From: Agathobaculum ammoniilyticum
Lineage (GTDB): Bacteria; Bacillota; Clostridia; Oscillospirales; Butyricicoccaceae
DNA length: 64,000 nt
Assembly: GCF_025567315.1 (NCBI RefSeq)
Contig: NZ_JAOQJE010000008.1
Coordinates: forward strand, 65,971 to 129,970
Direction of reading: 5' to 3'
Both the position numbers and the translations under genes were made by a program. The notes beneath the pieces were generated by a model. It made no database searches and had not been told where the DNA came from. It worked only from the letters and a program-made list of their open reading frames with translations. Every line of letters starts with the position of its first letter. The first letter of the stretch is position 1. Shown piece by piece: positions 1-8,221 of the stretch.

Positions 1-243
1 GGCGGAAAGGTTGGGCAGCTTGGGCGCCCAGGTCCTTTCAGGCGGGCGGATGTCGATTGCGGGATTGAAGGCATAGTAGTTCTTCGCGTCCAGGTTCTCC
101 TGCACGACGCGCAGGGCGTCGCCGAAGCGCTGGAAGTGTACGATCTCCCGTTCACGGAGGAATTTGAGCGGCTCGCGGACATCTGGATTGTCGATCAGGC
201 GCAGCAGGTTGTCATAGGTCGTGCGGGCTTTCTGCTCTGCTGC
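1..243 (-). pseudogene. cotJC: CotJC / manganese-catalase-type spore coat protein, C-terminal fragment
   Basis: Read on the minus strand this stretch encodes about 80 residues with the hallmarks of CotJC/manganese catalase C-termini: AEQKARTTYDNLL, FLREREIVHFQRFG and NYYAFNPAIDI. In the family this protein is a spore coat component with a di-manganese catalase fold. The frame runs off the left edge of the window and its upstream part is lost at about 243, where unrelated sequence begins, so the gene is interrupted by an insertion or rearrangement. The junction may mark the left boundary of the conjugative element, but no attachment-site repeat can be confirmed because the other end is not visible. 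Confidence 0.7.
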
Positions 244-448
244 AACTGCAAAAGAACAACATATCATTCGAAACAGATAGGACAAGCTGCCTCCCCTTAC
301 ACTACAACCATACTGCTATACTACTTGAAAGGTCTGCTCGACGTGGAGAGCGGGAAGCTGTTCAACACGTCGAGTAATATGACTATGCAGTAGTCGTATC
401 ACATATAAGAAGATAGACGAGGATACCCGCCAGCCGCTCAAAAAGACT

Positions 449-2059
449 GTGTTCAAGATCACCAAATCCAGAGGCGAGTTTGTCAGGGAAGCCGAAACCG
501 ACGCAAACGGCGCTATCACACTGGACGGACTGCCGGCAGGCAGCTATATTGTGACGGAGATCAAAGCGCCGGACGGGTATATTTTGCAGGATACACCCAA
601 GACCTTTGAGATCAAGGATAGCGGGAGCATGGAACTGGTGTTCACGAATAAAAAGGCATACGGATTGCAGATCCGCAAAGTCGTCAAAGGTACAAACCAG
701 CCGCTGGACGGCTGCGCGTTTACAGTGGAAAAGGCGAATGGCGAGATGGTCGGCACTTACACCACGGATTCCTCCGGCCTTGTGACGGTTTCCGGTCTGG
801 AGGACGGCGTCTATATTGTGACCGAGCTATCCTGTCCGGAGGGTTACCGGCTGGACCCGACCCCGCAGAACGTGATTGTAACGTCCGGGGAGCTGGCGAC
901 CGTCACCTTTGAAAATGAAAAGCTCGCCGGCGTGCGCATTAAAAAGGTCGACGCCGTGACAGGCGAGGGCGTCTATGGGGTACGCTTTCTCATCAAGGAT
1001 GGGCACAACAACCTGATTGGCGAGTACAGTACCGATCAGGACGGCTACATCGAACTGGACAACCTGCTGACAGACGGCAAGAGCGAAATCAAGATCAAGG
1101 TGGAGGAGGTCGCTGCCGCGGAAGGCTATGTGCTGGACGATACCGTGCGCACGCTCCGCGTCCGGCGCGGCGAGACGACCGAGCTTGTCGTGGAAAACAC
1201 CCCGATCCTTGGCCAGATACAGGTGGTCAAAAAGTCTTCGCAGGACAACCCAGTCACGAATCAGTCGAAAGGCAGCCTGCTCGAGGGCGCGGTGTTCGAG
1301 ATCACCAACGCCGACATCGGCCGCGTGGTGGACACCATGACCTCGGATTCCCGAGGCATTGCCGCCTCCAACCCGATCCCACTGGGCCGCTACTATGTGC
1401 AGGAGGTGCAGGTGCCGCGGTTTTATCAGCTGAACAACGAAAAGGTAGAGGCCAAGCCCAAGGTGGAAGGCGACGTGGTGCAGATCGAGATGTACAACGA
1501 CCCGGCAAACATCCAGACCACCATTGAAAAGACCGGCAACTACACGGTAGACGCCGGCTCGAATATGCGGTATGACTTCACGAACATTGCAAATAACTCG
1601 AATGTTACGCTGGACAACTTCTTCTGGCATGACCGCATTCCCACGGACGCGGTGCGCGCGGCCACGCTGACCACCGGTACCTACAATGCCCGCGTCTGGT
1701 ATAAGATCACCTTTAAGACCAACATGAATGATTACCGGACATTGGCAGATAACCTGCTTTTGACTAACGCATACTCGTTCAAGATCGACAGTGGCTCACT
1801 CAAACTGGCGGCCGGCGAATATGTGACCGATATCCGCTTTGAGTTCGGCACCGTACCGGCTGGCTTCAAAATGACCGAGAAAGCGACGCTGCTGGTCTAT
1901 GTGCCGGATTACATGGCGAATGGTTATAACATCATCAACCGCGCGGATTGCGGCGGCTCGTATCAGGGCGAGTGGGACAACGCTGTCAGCGCATGGGTGA
2001 CTAAAATCTACCGCGCGCCCACATATACCAAGCCTACGCTCCCGCAGACTGGATTCTAA
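449..2059 (+). CDS. SpaA/Cna-B repeat surface adhesin, 5'-truncated, C-terminal LPQTG
   Basis: This encodes tandem prealbumin-like (Cna-B/SpaA) domains: about residues 1-64, 70-157, 158-250 and 255-350, each with the KxxK and E-box style of isopeptide-forming modules, then a beta-rich region starting TTIEKTGNYTVDAG. The family forms surface adhesins or pilus shafts. The protein ends exactly at KPTLPQTGF, a sortase motif with no membrane anchor or charged tail behind it. The frame is open upstream to 383 (SRITYKKIDEDTRQPL, a normal Cna-B beginning), so the GTG at 449 is only a formal start. Signal peptide and N-terminal domain are missing, implying a deletion at the left junction. A membrane protein and a sortase relic follow. 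Confidence 0.75.
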   Translation: MFKITKSRGEFVREAETDANGAITLDGLPAGSYIVTEIKAPDGYILQDTPKTFEIKDSGSMELVFTNKKAYGLQIRKVVKGTNQPLDGCAFTVEKANGEMVGTYTTDSSGLVTVSGLEDGVYIVTELSCPEGYRLDPTPQNVIVTSGELATVTFENEKLAGVRIKKVDAVTGEGVYGVRFLIKDGHNNLIGEYSTDQDGYIELDNLLTDGKSEIKIKVEEVAAAEGYVLDDTVRTLRVRRGETTELVVENTPILGQIQVVKKSSQDNPVTNQSKGSLLEGAVFEITNADIGRVVDTMTSDSRGIAASNPIPLGRYYVQEVQVPRFYQLNNEKVEAKPKVEGDVVQIEMYNDPANIQTTIEKTGNYTVDAGSNMRYDFTNIANNSNVTLDNFFWHDRIPTDAVRAATLTTGTYNARVWYKITFKTNMNDYRTLADNLLLTNAYSFKIDSGSLKLAAGEYVTDIRFEFGTVPAGFKMTEKATLLVYVPDYMANGYNIINRADCGGSYQGEWDNAVSAWVTKIYRAPTYTKPTLPQTGF

Positions 2060-2082
2060 AAAGAAAGAAAGGGCTTTGCAAT

Positions 2083-3027
2083 ATGAAGAACAGAAAACAA
2101 CTGCAGAGGCTGATTATGCCGCTGCTCGCCGCGCTGTTTATCGGCGCGGCGGGCGCAGTACAGGAAAGCGAACAGGTGCTGCTCGACGGCGACAAAGCAA
2201 GCTTTGAGCCGGTCAGCACCGAACTGGTTGAGATCAACGGAGTGCCGACACTCACCAAGACTTTTGAGCTGGCGCCGGACATCGATCCCGCTCTGCTCCG
2301 TGAGGAGCCGTTTTCTCAGGACGGCTACTGGTACCGCTATCAGCGTATGGAAAAGGCCGACCAGGAGATAACAGACAAAAAGCAGGCCGAGGAAACGGTC
2401 ACGGTGGACGCGCCCTCCGGTGAGCTGGCGGATGTGATCGGCCAGTTCCCAGCGACACGACCATACAGCAAAGACGGCTACACCGGCGAACTGCTGCTGG
2501 ACGTGCAGAGCATTCAGGTGGAGGCGACCGGATACAGCACGGTCACGGACGGCCACCCACATACCGTCACCAAAACGTATGAGCTGGCCTACAATGACCG
2601 CAGCCTTGTGCCGGAGACTGTGCAGGCAGACGGGCTGACCCTGCCGCTGACAGGCCTGAGCTGGTCTGAAACGAAAAACGTGGAGGATTCCGATGTTACC
2701 GCGGTCTGGACGGCAACGGCGACATACAGCAAGACCACCTATACGACCCGCGAAGTGGCGGACGGATACCGCGCTACAGCAGTCTACAAGGGCGAGGTGG
2801 GGAAAACCAGCGTCGGGAGCGTGGTCTACACCGTGACCTATACGGGAAACAAGATACCGGTCCTGCCCGGGCTGGATCCGGACGTTACCGTATCGCAGGT
2901 CGCGATCGTGACAGGGCTGGCAGCCCTGTTCCTGCTGGCGGCAGTGCTCTGGTATCTGCGTTGGCATATTGTCCACATCTATGTCTATAACGAGGAGCGC
3001 CGCATCCATGACGTCGTAAGCCGCTAG
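2083..3027 (+). CDS. Secreted/anchored ICE surface-operon protein, frameshifted near C-terminus
   Basis: 314 residues with an N-terminal hydrophobic leader (LIMPLLAALFIGAAGAV), a long extracellular beta-rich part with repeated YSKDGYTGE/TYTxxREVADGYRATAVYKG-like stretches, and one C-terminal membrane segment (VAIVTGLAALFLLAAVLWYL) followed by a short cytoplasmic tail. The ribosome site AAGAAAGGG precedes the ATG. It lies 23 bases after the adhesin and before sortase-like sequence, so a role in surface display is inferred. The frame ends at a TAG (3025-3027). A plausible continuation of the tail (GTDAEVRLSVLQGHEETEY) appears in the next frame, so a frameshift has probably shortened it. No named family recognised. 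Confidence 0.6.
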   Translation: MKNRKQLQRLIMPLLAALFIGAAGAVQESEQVLLDGDKASFEPVSTELVEINGVPTLTKTFELAPDIDPALLREEPFSQDGYWYRYQRMEKADQEITDKKQAEETVTVDAPSGELADVIGQFPATRPYSKDGYTGELLLDVQSIQVEATGYSTVTDGHPHTVTKTYELAYNDRSLVPETVQADGLTLPLTGLSWSETKNVEDSDVTAVWTATATYSKTTYTTREVADGYRATAVYKGEVGKTSVGSVVYTVTYTGNKIPVLPGLDPDVTVSQVAIVTGLAALFLLAAVLWYLRWHIVHIYVYNEERRIHDVVSR

Positions 3028-3032
3028 TATGT

Positions 3033-3581
3033 GCGGGTACGGATGCCGAAGTACGGCTTTCGGTTTTACAGGGGCATGAGGAAACCGAGTATACGGTCAT
3101 CCTGCGCCGGCGGCTCGCCAGATGGCTGGAGGGCCTGTCCTTTAACCGGCTGGAGGGTATGGGAGGTGGCTACACTGCCCAAAGCCAGCTCACCACCACA
3201 AATGGGCATTTCGGTGCGGTCTCCATCGGCAGCCGCGGCATTTTCGCTTATGTCTACCCTGGAGCCACCTATGAGAATATGAAAAAGGGCGCCGGTCATG
3301 TGGACGGGACAAGCGCCTGGAATGGAAATGTTTCGTTTTGCGGCCACAACCGCGGCTCGTGGCCGTATTTCGGAAATCTGAAATATGTGCAGGTTGGGGA
3401 TGTCGTCACTTATAAGACCTCGCTCGGCATCCGCACCTACCGCGTTACCTTTGCCGGACGCATCCTTGCTACAGATACGGACGTGCTGAACCCCACGGCA
3501 GGCGACCAGATCACTATGCTCACCTGTATCGCGAACGAACCGGCTTACCGGTTCTGCGTGATCGGACAGGAAATGCGATGA
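3033..3581 (+). pseudogene. Sortase (class D-like), N-terminally truncated
   Basis: From 3159 the frame contains a sortase core: IGSRGIFAYVYPGATYENMKKG, the catalytic histidine in SFCGHNRGSW, the catalytic cysteine in TMLTCIANE and the arginine in AYRFCVIG. Sortases cleave LPxTG-type signals and join proteins to cell wall or pilin. The usual signal/TM segment and first strands are absent, and the frame upstream (3033-3158) reads as the shifted tail of the preceding membrane protein. A deletion therefore seems to have fused two genes. The ATG at 3159 has no properly spaced ribosome site. The catalytic triad is complete, but function is doubtful without the membrane anchor. Confidence 0.65.
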
Positions 3582-3593
3582 AAGGATGATACA

Positions 3594-4220
3594 ATGAAAT
3601 TCCGCGGCATGATCGCCGCCTGCATGGCGGGGGCTCTGCTTCTGCCCACAGGCTGCGCAGACGATACACCGAAAATGGAGGTACCCGATACGGACACGGC
3701 GGTATTTACACAGATGGAACAGACAGGTTTGGAGGGATGGGATGATGCAGAGAATGAGACGGTACAGGATGTGCCGCTGGTGCGGCGTGATGTGGAACTC
3801 GCGTCAGGAGGTACGGCCGCCCTGTATGCACTTGATACGGGCGAGGAGCCGTCTGCCGGAACGGATGAACTCACATCGGTCAGCGCGGAGCTGGTGCTGA
3901 ACAGCGCTGCTATCCAGCTGGGCGCATACGGTACGGTGCGCGAACTGGCCGAAAGCGAGCTGTACCACTGGGCAGATGCGAGCGAATTCGACCTGATCCA
4001 GTACACCCAGCCGCTACAGATCAACGAGACCCGATATGCAGTCCATCTGCGGTTGGAAAATGACAAAGTCGGTATGGAGCAGCTGGTGGTCTACACTGAT
4101 CTGGGCGGTGTCGCCCGGGTGGACCGCCTGTGGCGCTCCATACCGGATATGCAGGCGGAGGAAAGCTCGCCCGCATTTGACAGGACCGCCGCTTATCTCA
4201 TTTCAAACCAAGCCTTATAA
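3594..4220 (+). CDS. Secreted lipoprotein, ICE surface operon
   Basis: 208 residues with a lipoprotein signal: MKFRGMIAACMAGALLLPTGC, lipobox LPTGC, so processing would leave a lipid-modified Cys at about residue 21. The mature part is acidic and soluble; no catalytic motif was recognised. Ribosome site AAAGGATG is 6 bases before the ATG. It is the last gene of the adhesin-sortase cluster and is followed by a stem-loop. Role unknown; a surface-exposed accessory of the conjugation machinery is an inference from position. Confidence 0.65.
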   Translation: MKFRGMIAACMAGALLLPTGCADDTPKMEVPDTDTAVFTQMEQTGLEGWDDAENETVQDVPLVRRDVELASGGTAALYALDTGEEPSAGTDELTSVSAELVLNSAAIQLGAYGTVRELAESELYHWADASEFDLIQYTQPLQINETRYAVHLRLENDKVGMEQLVVYTDLGGVARVDRLWRSIPDMQAEESSPAFDRTAAYLISNQAL

Positions 4221-4227
4221 TATTGGC

Positions 4228-4272
4228 ATGAGCCGGTATGACCTTTTCCGTTCATACCGGCTCATTGTATTT
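4228..4272 (+). terminator. Stem-loop terminator after the lipoprotein gene
   Basis: Perfect 14-bp inverted repeat, ATGAGCCGGTATGA (4228-4241) and its complement (4252-4265), with a 10-base loop and a modest TGTATTTT tail. It sits just after the lipoprotein stop and upstream of a convergent gene. Confidence 0.6.
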
Positions 4273-4339
4273 TATGGAGAAGCCAGCGGTAAAAATTCAA
4301 GAGGTCTGAGTGAAAAAACGAAAGGGAGATAAGGAGGGA

Positions 4340-4699
4340 TCAAAGCATAGCAAGAGGCCGCAGTTGGGTCTGCGGTTGGGATAAACGCAGTATGTAAGAA
4401 GCCAGGATCTCAATAAATTCGGAGGCGGTAGGAATACAGGCCAGCGGATAGCCGGCCATCTCGAACAGCAAAGGACGATTGACTTTCCATGCTCTTGCAG
4501 CGGCAGTTCGGATATTGCGTTCCACAGCAGTCCATTTGCAGTGGAAGTGAGAGGCGGTTTCCATATAGATTTTCTTTGTGACAGCCTCTAAACGAGATTC
4601 ATCATGAACTACCAGACAGATGGCATGGGCGGTGTGCTGAAACCCTTTGTAGCATCTGGTAATGCCGAATAAACGTAACGTATCCTGAACGGTTGTCAT
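4340..4699 (-). CDS. Stand-alone Spo0A C-terminal DNA-binding domain protein
   Basis: 119 residues matching the helix-turn-helix effector domain of Spo0A along nearly the whole length: a start like LRLFGITRCYKGFQHT, then AICLVVHDESRLEAVTKKIY, WTAVERNIRTAAARAW and ASEFIEILASYIL. The Spo0A receiver domain is absent. Spo0A is the master regulator of sporulation and binds 0A boxes as a dimer; a solo effector domain could bind without phosphorylation. Start chosen at the ATG with GGGAGG ten bases upstream. It lies inside the ICE between the surface operon and a dead IS110, on the opposite strand. Whether it regulates the element or interferes with host sporulation cannot be told from sequence. Confidence 0.75.
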   Translation of the reverse strand: MTTVQDTLRLFGITRCYKGFQHTAHAICLVVHDESRLEAVTKKIYMETASHFHCKWTAVERNIRTAAARAWKVNRPLLFEMAGYPLACIPTASEFIEILASYILRLSQPQTQLRPLAML

Positions 4700-4793
4700 A
4701 GGTATATCCTCCCAAATACAAAGATTTGAGAAGATAATACAACCAAAAACAGGAAATTCAATTTTTGTCGCTATTATTCGACACTTTTTGTTT

Positions 4794-5539
4794 CTAGGAG
4801 GTACCGGCTGCCAGGGGCCGGTCTTCCTTGAAAATAGCATAAATGGTGTTGCAGAGTTTGCGGGAGATGGTGCCGATCGCGGTAAGATGGTGCTTGCCGC
4901 GAGCACGGAGGGACTGGTAATACTCTGAGAGAATGGGGGCACAAAAAGCCGCCTTGGAGGCGGATAGCCAGATGGCCCGCCTGAGATACGGTGAGCCCCG
5001 TTTAGAGATTTTCTGCCTTGTTCCGATAAACTCACCGGACTGTGTGACTCGTACATCCAACCCGGCAAAGGCGACCAGTTTATTGGATGCGTCAAAGCGA
5101 TGGATGTCTCCGATCTCGCTCAGGATAATGGCGCCCAAGAGGCAGCGCCAAAGGTGTCTGAAAACAAGTGACAGATTCGTGACGAAGAACTGCCCGAAGC
5201 GCACGATCTGGGCGATAATGAAGCTGTCCTTTCGGTCATTCTTTGTCTGACGAATATACATCTTCCGAAAAGCCTCAGACTGGATGGGATTGATGACCTT
5301 TACTTCAAAGCCATGCTCCAGCAGATACCCGTACGCGCTCGGCCAGTAATGGCCGGTGGCCTCCATGCCAATGAGCAGGTCATCTCTTGAGCTGTTCAGC
5401 TTCTGAACATTGCCGCCAGCTTCTCACAGCCCTCTTTGCTGTTGGAAAATGAAATGCTGTCCAGCAAGGCCGCGCCGGCCTCACCTATGACCGTGGCTTC
5501 ATGTTTGTATTTGGCGATGTCGATCCCGCAGTAGAGCAT
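4794..5539 (-). pseudogene. IS110-family transposase, frameshifted and internally deleted
   Basis: N-terminus MLYCGIDIAKYKHEATVIG (RuvC-like DEDD nuclease start) is followed by a frameshift near 5400, then MEATGHYWPSAYGYLLEHG and RQTKNDRKDSFIIAQ. The frame then jumps within a few residues to LGAIILSEIGDIHRFDASNK, the C-terminal serine-domain part, so roughly a hundred residues of the central region are missing. The C-terminal ISKRGSPYLRRAIW motif is intact. Both lesions make it inactive. It is a different IS110 member from the intact one at 38.5 kb. The 5540-5800 stretch upstream holds no gene and could be its old non-coding end. Confidence 0.8.
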
Positions 5540-5801
5540 GGGAAACCTCCTCTTTCAAAATTCCAGACAGAGTTCCCTCACGCTTCTTTGCGGAACACAA
5601 CCTCGTTAGATATCCAGCGCATCCTCGCTATCCAGCCATTCGTGTCCACCCGCAAAGACAGAGGCGCAATTCTCTCTTTGGAAGCTGTACTTCAAGGAGA
5701 CAACCTGCGCCCTCTGTCTGCTGGCCTTATTATCCCACATGGATTGTGGAACAACAAGTGGGTTTCATGCGGTTCCCCACATTATACGGGAGAGAAAAAA
5801 C

Positions 5802-7209
5802 ATGACCACAAAGAAACTGCGCATCCCCATCTTACTGCTGGCGCTGTGGCTGATAGCGGCGACGGTTATCCCGCAGTCCTATGCCGCGGGCGGTACGCAC
5901 CGCGGCGAAGTAAAAAACGGTACTGGTTATACATCCAGCGCGGTCGGCGTCAACGTGTGAGAGACCGGCATCGCCCGAGACATATCCTTTGTGCCGATAG
6001 AGGGCTATTGCATCACGCCGGTGAACGCCTCTAATGGCGATACATCGGCCAGCGTGGAGATCAAGACGGAGGGAATGCCGGTGCAGATTACCGCGGGCGG
6101 CATGGCGCTCCCCTTGTAGCATGAGGGGCGGAGCGTCACGGTTACTGTCCCAGGCAACTGCACTGGAAACCTTATCTTGTCCGCTGCTGCGGAAGCCGTA
6201 TCTTACCGGCTCGCCGTGACCGCGGACAGCGGCATTGAGGTCAGCGACGGCGGGACGTATGGCGCAGGCAAGACCGTGACCATCACCGCTGAGCCTTCCG
6301 GCGAAGCAGGGGTCACCCGCGTACAGGTGGCAAATACAGATATCGGCGCGGCGAATACTGCAGACCTTGCGGAGCAAGAGGCTACCGTAGACGGCAAGAC
6401 CTATCCGTTCACGGTCACAGGTGGCAAAGCCACGATGGCGTTGACGGCAGAAGAAAATCTGAGCGTCTATTTTTACAGCAACGGCAGGCCGGGGGAGCAG
6501 CCGCTGGTCGTCCGCGTCAGCGGCGATAAGGGCGTGGACATAGGTGGCAGCTGTATTGAAGTGAGGCGCGGGAATGATGTGAATATCGGAGCGCAAGCTG
6601 AACGCGGCTGTGAGATCGCCGAGGTACGGTTGGACGATGGAGTGCAGTCCGTAACCGGCTATGTGTCCGAGGGGCGCGTTTGGCTGGGCGGCAAGGTGTA
6701 CCGCATAGACCAGATCGATGGCCGCTTCTGCATCCCGCACGGGTGTGAACGACGGCGGCTCGGCGACGTATACGGTTTCGCCGGACAAGAGTTATACGCT
6801 GGATACCGTCACGCTGCGCGTGGGCAGTCGGCAGGAGACCGCCCATGTGGAGGATGGCACGATCAAAGTAGGGGATAGGTCTTATCCTATGAGCCTTTCT
6901 GCAAAAAACGTTTTAAAAGTCGCCGTAAGCAATATCAGGGACGACGTGCGGCTCAGCGCCGGTGCGGTACGCAAAAACAACGGCACATTGTTTCTGCGTA
7001 ATGGCGTCACCGCGCCGTATTTTGAAGGTATGGGAAACTACCGGTTCTGTCCGGAGGACACCCTGACCCGTGCGGAAGCGGTCAAGCTCATTAACCGTGT
7101 GACCAGCCGGTCGCTGTGCGTGTATACCATCCAGACCAGATTTGCGGATGTGCCTGCCTCGCACTAGGCGTTTTGGGATATCATCAGTGCTGCAAATTGC
7201 GTAATATAA
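5802..7209 (+). pseudogene. Secreted SLH-domain protein, multiply inactivated
   Basis: Begins with a clear signal peptide (MTTKKLRIPILLLALWLIAA) and continues in the same frame through a TGA (5958) and a TAG (6117) as a beta-rich extracellular protein. Near 6715 the frame shifts, and the protein resumes as NDGGSATYTVSPDKSYTLDT. It ends in an S-layer-homology repeat (FEGMGNYRFCPEDTLTRAEA, FADVPASH) cut by a TAG at 7165. SLH repeats bind pyruvylated secondary cell-wall polymer. Two of the stops are single C-to-T changes from plausible CGA and CAG codons, so this is recent decay rather than a different code. Normally two more SLH repeats would follow. Confidence 0.75.
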
Positions 7210-7210
7210 C

Positions 7211-7233
7211 AAAAAAACCGCCTGGAAAGGCGG
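7211..7233 (-). terminator. Minus-strand intrinsic terminator
   Basis: Stem CCGCCT/AGGCGG (7218-7223 and 7228-7233) with loop GGAA. On the minus strand it is followed by seven T. It could stop read-through of the antisense RNA that starts near 7480. Confidence 0.6.
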
Positions 7234-7259
7234 AACGTATAGACGACAAGTGGCTTGTG

Positions 7260-7268
7260 TGATATACT
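7260..7268 (+). promoter_or_regulatory. Extended -10 promoter for the small hydrophobic peptide gene
   Basis: TGATATACT forms an extended -10 element (TG-n-TATACT) with no good -35. A start about 7275 would give an mRNA whose first bases contain the repeat shared with the antisense RNA. Confidence 0.45.
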
Positions 7269-7330
7269 GGACACAGGAACGCTGTTACATATGGCGGTCA
7301 GCCCACTCCCCACAAAGGGGGTGATGCTTT

Positions 7331-7402
7331 ATGAGACGATTCGTAAGAATTGTAATATGGGCAATCCTTTTGCTGCATATTTTACTTATAAAAGCGCGTT
7401 GA
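7331..7402 (+). CDS. Small hydrophobic peptide, candidate type I toxin (par/Fst-like organisation)
   Basis: 23-codon reading frame encoding a basic-hydrophobic-basic peptide (starts MRRFVRIVIW, then AILLLHILLI, ends KAR). Such a peptide is expected to insert in the membrane. The ribosome site AAAGGGGGTGAT almost matches the full anti-16S consensus and lies 6-8 bases before the ATG. The gene has its own extended -10 promoter, and its stop codon sits inside the terminator stem. A perfect consensus promoter faces it from the other side. That arrangement is typical of type I toxin-antitoxin loci such as par of pAD1, though the peptide is shorter than Fst and not obviously homologous. An overlapping frame from 7323 lacks these properties. 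Confidence 0.6.
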   Translation: MRRFVRIVIWAILLLHILLIKAR

Positions 7403-7480
7403 CCGCTCGGCTGGTACCCGAACGGTCAACTTTTGTTGATACCCAATAGGGGCTGACTGCTGTAACAGCGTTCCCTTTGT
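7385..7480 (-). ncRNA. Candidate antisense antitoxin RNA
   Basis: A minus-strand RNA starting near 7480 and ending at the shared hairpin would be about 95 nt. Its 5' region (complement of 7450-7472) carries AACGCTGTTACA and GTCAGCCC. The same two blocks occur at the 5' end of the toxin mRNA (7278-7289 and 7297-7304), just before the ribosome site. In the par/Fst system such shared direct repeats pair the two RNAs and block toxin translation. This RNA is inferred from promoter, repeats and terminator, not from expression data. Confidence 0.55.
7398..7434. terminator. Bidirectional terminator shared by toxin mRNA and antisense RNA
   Basis: Stem GTTGACCG/CGGTCAAC (7398-7405 and 7423-7430) extended by TCGG/CCGA. 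It is followed by TTTTG on the plus strand and, after GCGC, by TTTTAT on the minus strand. It can therefore end both convergent transcripts. Confidence 0.65.
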
Positions 7481-7486
7481 GTATCT

Positions 7487-7515
7487 ATTATAAGCGGTGC
7501 GCGCCGCTTTGTCAA
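7487..7515 (-). promoter_or_regulatory. Perfect consensus sigma-A promoter for the antisense RNA
   Basis: On the minus strand TTGACA (7510-7515) and TATAAT (7487-7492) are separated by exactly 17 bases. This strong promoter drives transcription towards the small peptide gene; nothing else lies downstream of it before the terminators. Confidence 0.8.
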
Positions 7516-7541
7516 GCAGACGGAGTGAACGCGCTGCTACA

Positions 7542-7760
7542 TTAGCAGCATGCATCTATCACATGCTGCGCCCGCTCCAGGATCTCGCGCCGCCATTCCG
7601 CCTGCGCGGGATTTTCGTTGACATAGGCGCTATTGTATGCGTGCTGCGCGGCCTGCTTCAGGTCGCGGCTGCGCTCCCCTGCTTCCAGCCGGCGTTCAGC
7701 GGCCTCCAGCTCGGTAAGCGCGCTTGCCAGATTACCATCGGTCCATGCCATTTTCATCAC
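7542..7760 (-). CDS. Small conserved-looking cytoplasmic protein, unknown function
   Basis: 72 residues, charged and helical, with no signal peptide; core AALTELEAAERRLEAGE-like helix followed by AYNSAYVNENPAQAEWRRE. Ribosome site AGAGGTG lies just upstream; the ATG at 7751 (MAWTDGN) is equally possible as start. It sits between the candidate type I module and the VirB2-like gene on the opposite strand. No family recognised. Confidence 0.45.
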   Translation of the reverse strand: MMKMAWTDGNLASALTELEAAERRLEAGERSRDLKQAAQHAYNSAYVNENPAQAEWRREILERAQHVIDACC

Positions 7761-7834
7761 ACCTCTTACCTTGTATTGCTTTGCCTATTATAGCAGGGCT
7801 GTACAGGCCAGTCAACCAAAGGAGGAATTTCCCA

Positions 7835-8218
7835 TTGAACCAAAATAAACTGCAAAAGGCGCGTCCCGCCCTCGGATGGATGGAACGCGCCTTCTTATTT
7901 TACCGTATCGCGCTGGTGCTGCTGGTCATCGCCGCGGTCCTGATCCCGCGGGCCTTTGCCGTGGAGGACATGTGGACGGCGGCGGACCGCATCATCAAGG
8001 ACGTGTATTCCAAGATCGCCGCCATTTCAACCGTACTCGCCGGCCTGATGAGCGCGGTGGCGGTCATCGGCGCCAAAATGAGCGGCACGCAGCAAAAGGC
8101 TGACAGCGCGTGGGAGTGGCTCAAAAGAGTCTGGCTCGCCTGGGTCATCATCAACGGCATCGGCGCGTTCATCGCCTACGTCCGCCCGCTTTTTGACGGG
8201 CTGGCGACGCTGGAATGA
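7835..8218 (+). CDS. VirB2-like membrane subunit of the type IV secretion system
   Basis: Start is a TTG ten bases after a strong AAAGGAGG. The 127-residue product has one N-terminal hydrophobic segment that resembles a signal or anchor (YRIALVLLVIAAVLIPRAFA). A second segment (ISTVLAGLMSAVAVIGAKM) and a third (WLAWVIINGIGAFIAYV) follow. This two-helix hairpin after a leader is the layout of VirB2/TrbC-type pilins. It is the first transfer gene, upstream of VirB6, VirB4 and VirD4 homologues. The pilin assignment rests on topology and position, not on a diagnostic motif. Confidence 0.55.
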   Translation: MNQNKLQKARPALGWMERAFLFYRIALVLLVIAAVLIPRAFAVEDMWTAADRIIKDVYSKIAAISTVLAGLMSAVAVIGAKMSGTQQKADSAWEWLKRVWLAWVIINGIGAFIAYVRPLFDGLATLE

Positions 8219-8221
8219 CCG

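Noticed and set aside
7255..7449. 64-codon frame overlapping the small peptide gene as the real product
   Set aside because: It starts without its own ribosome site, runs through the terminator stem and has no hydrophobic or domain character; the 23-codon frame fits the signals better.
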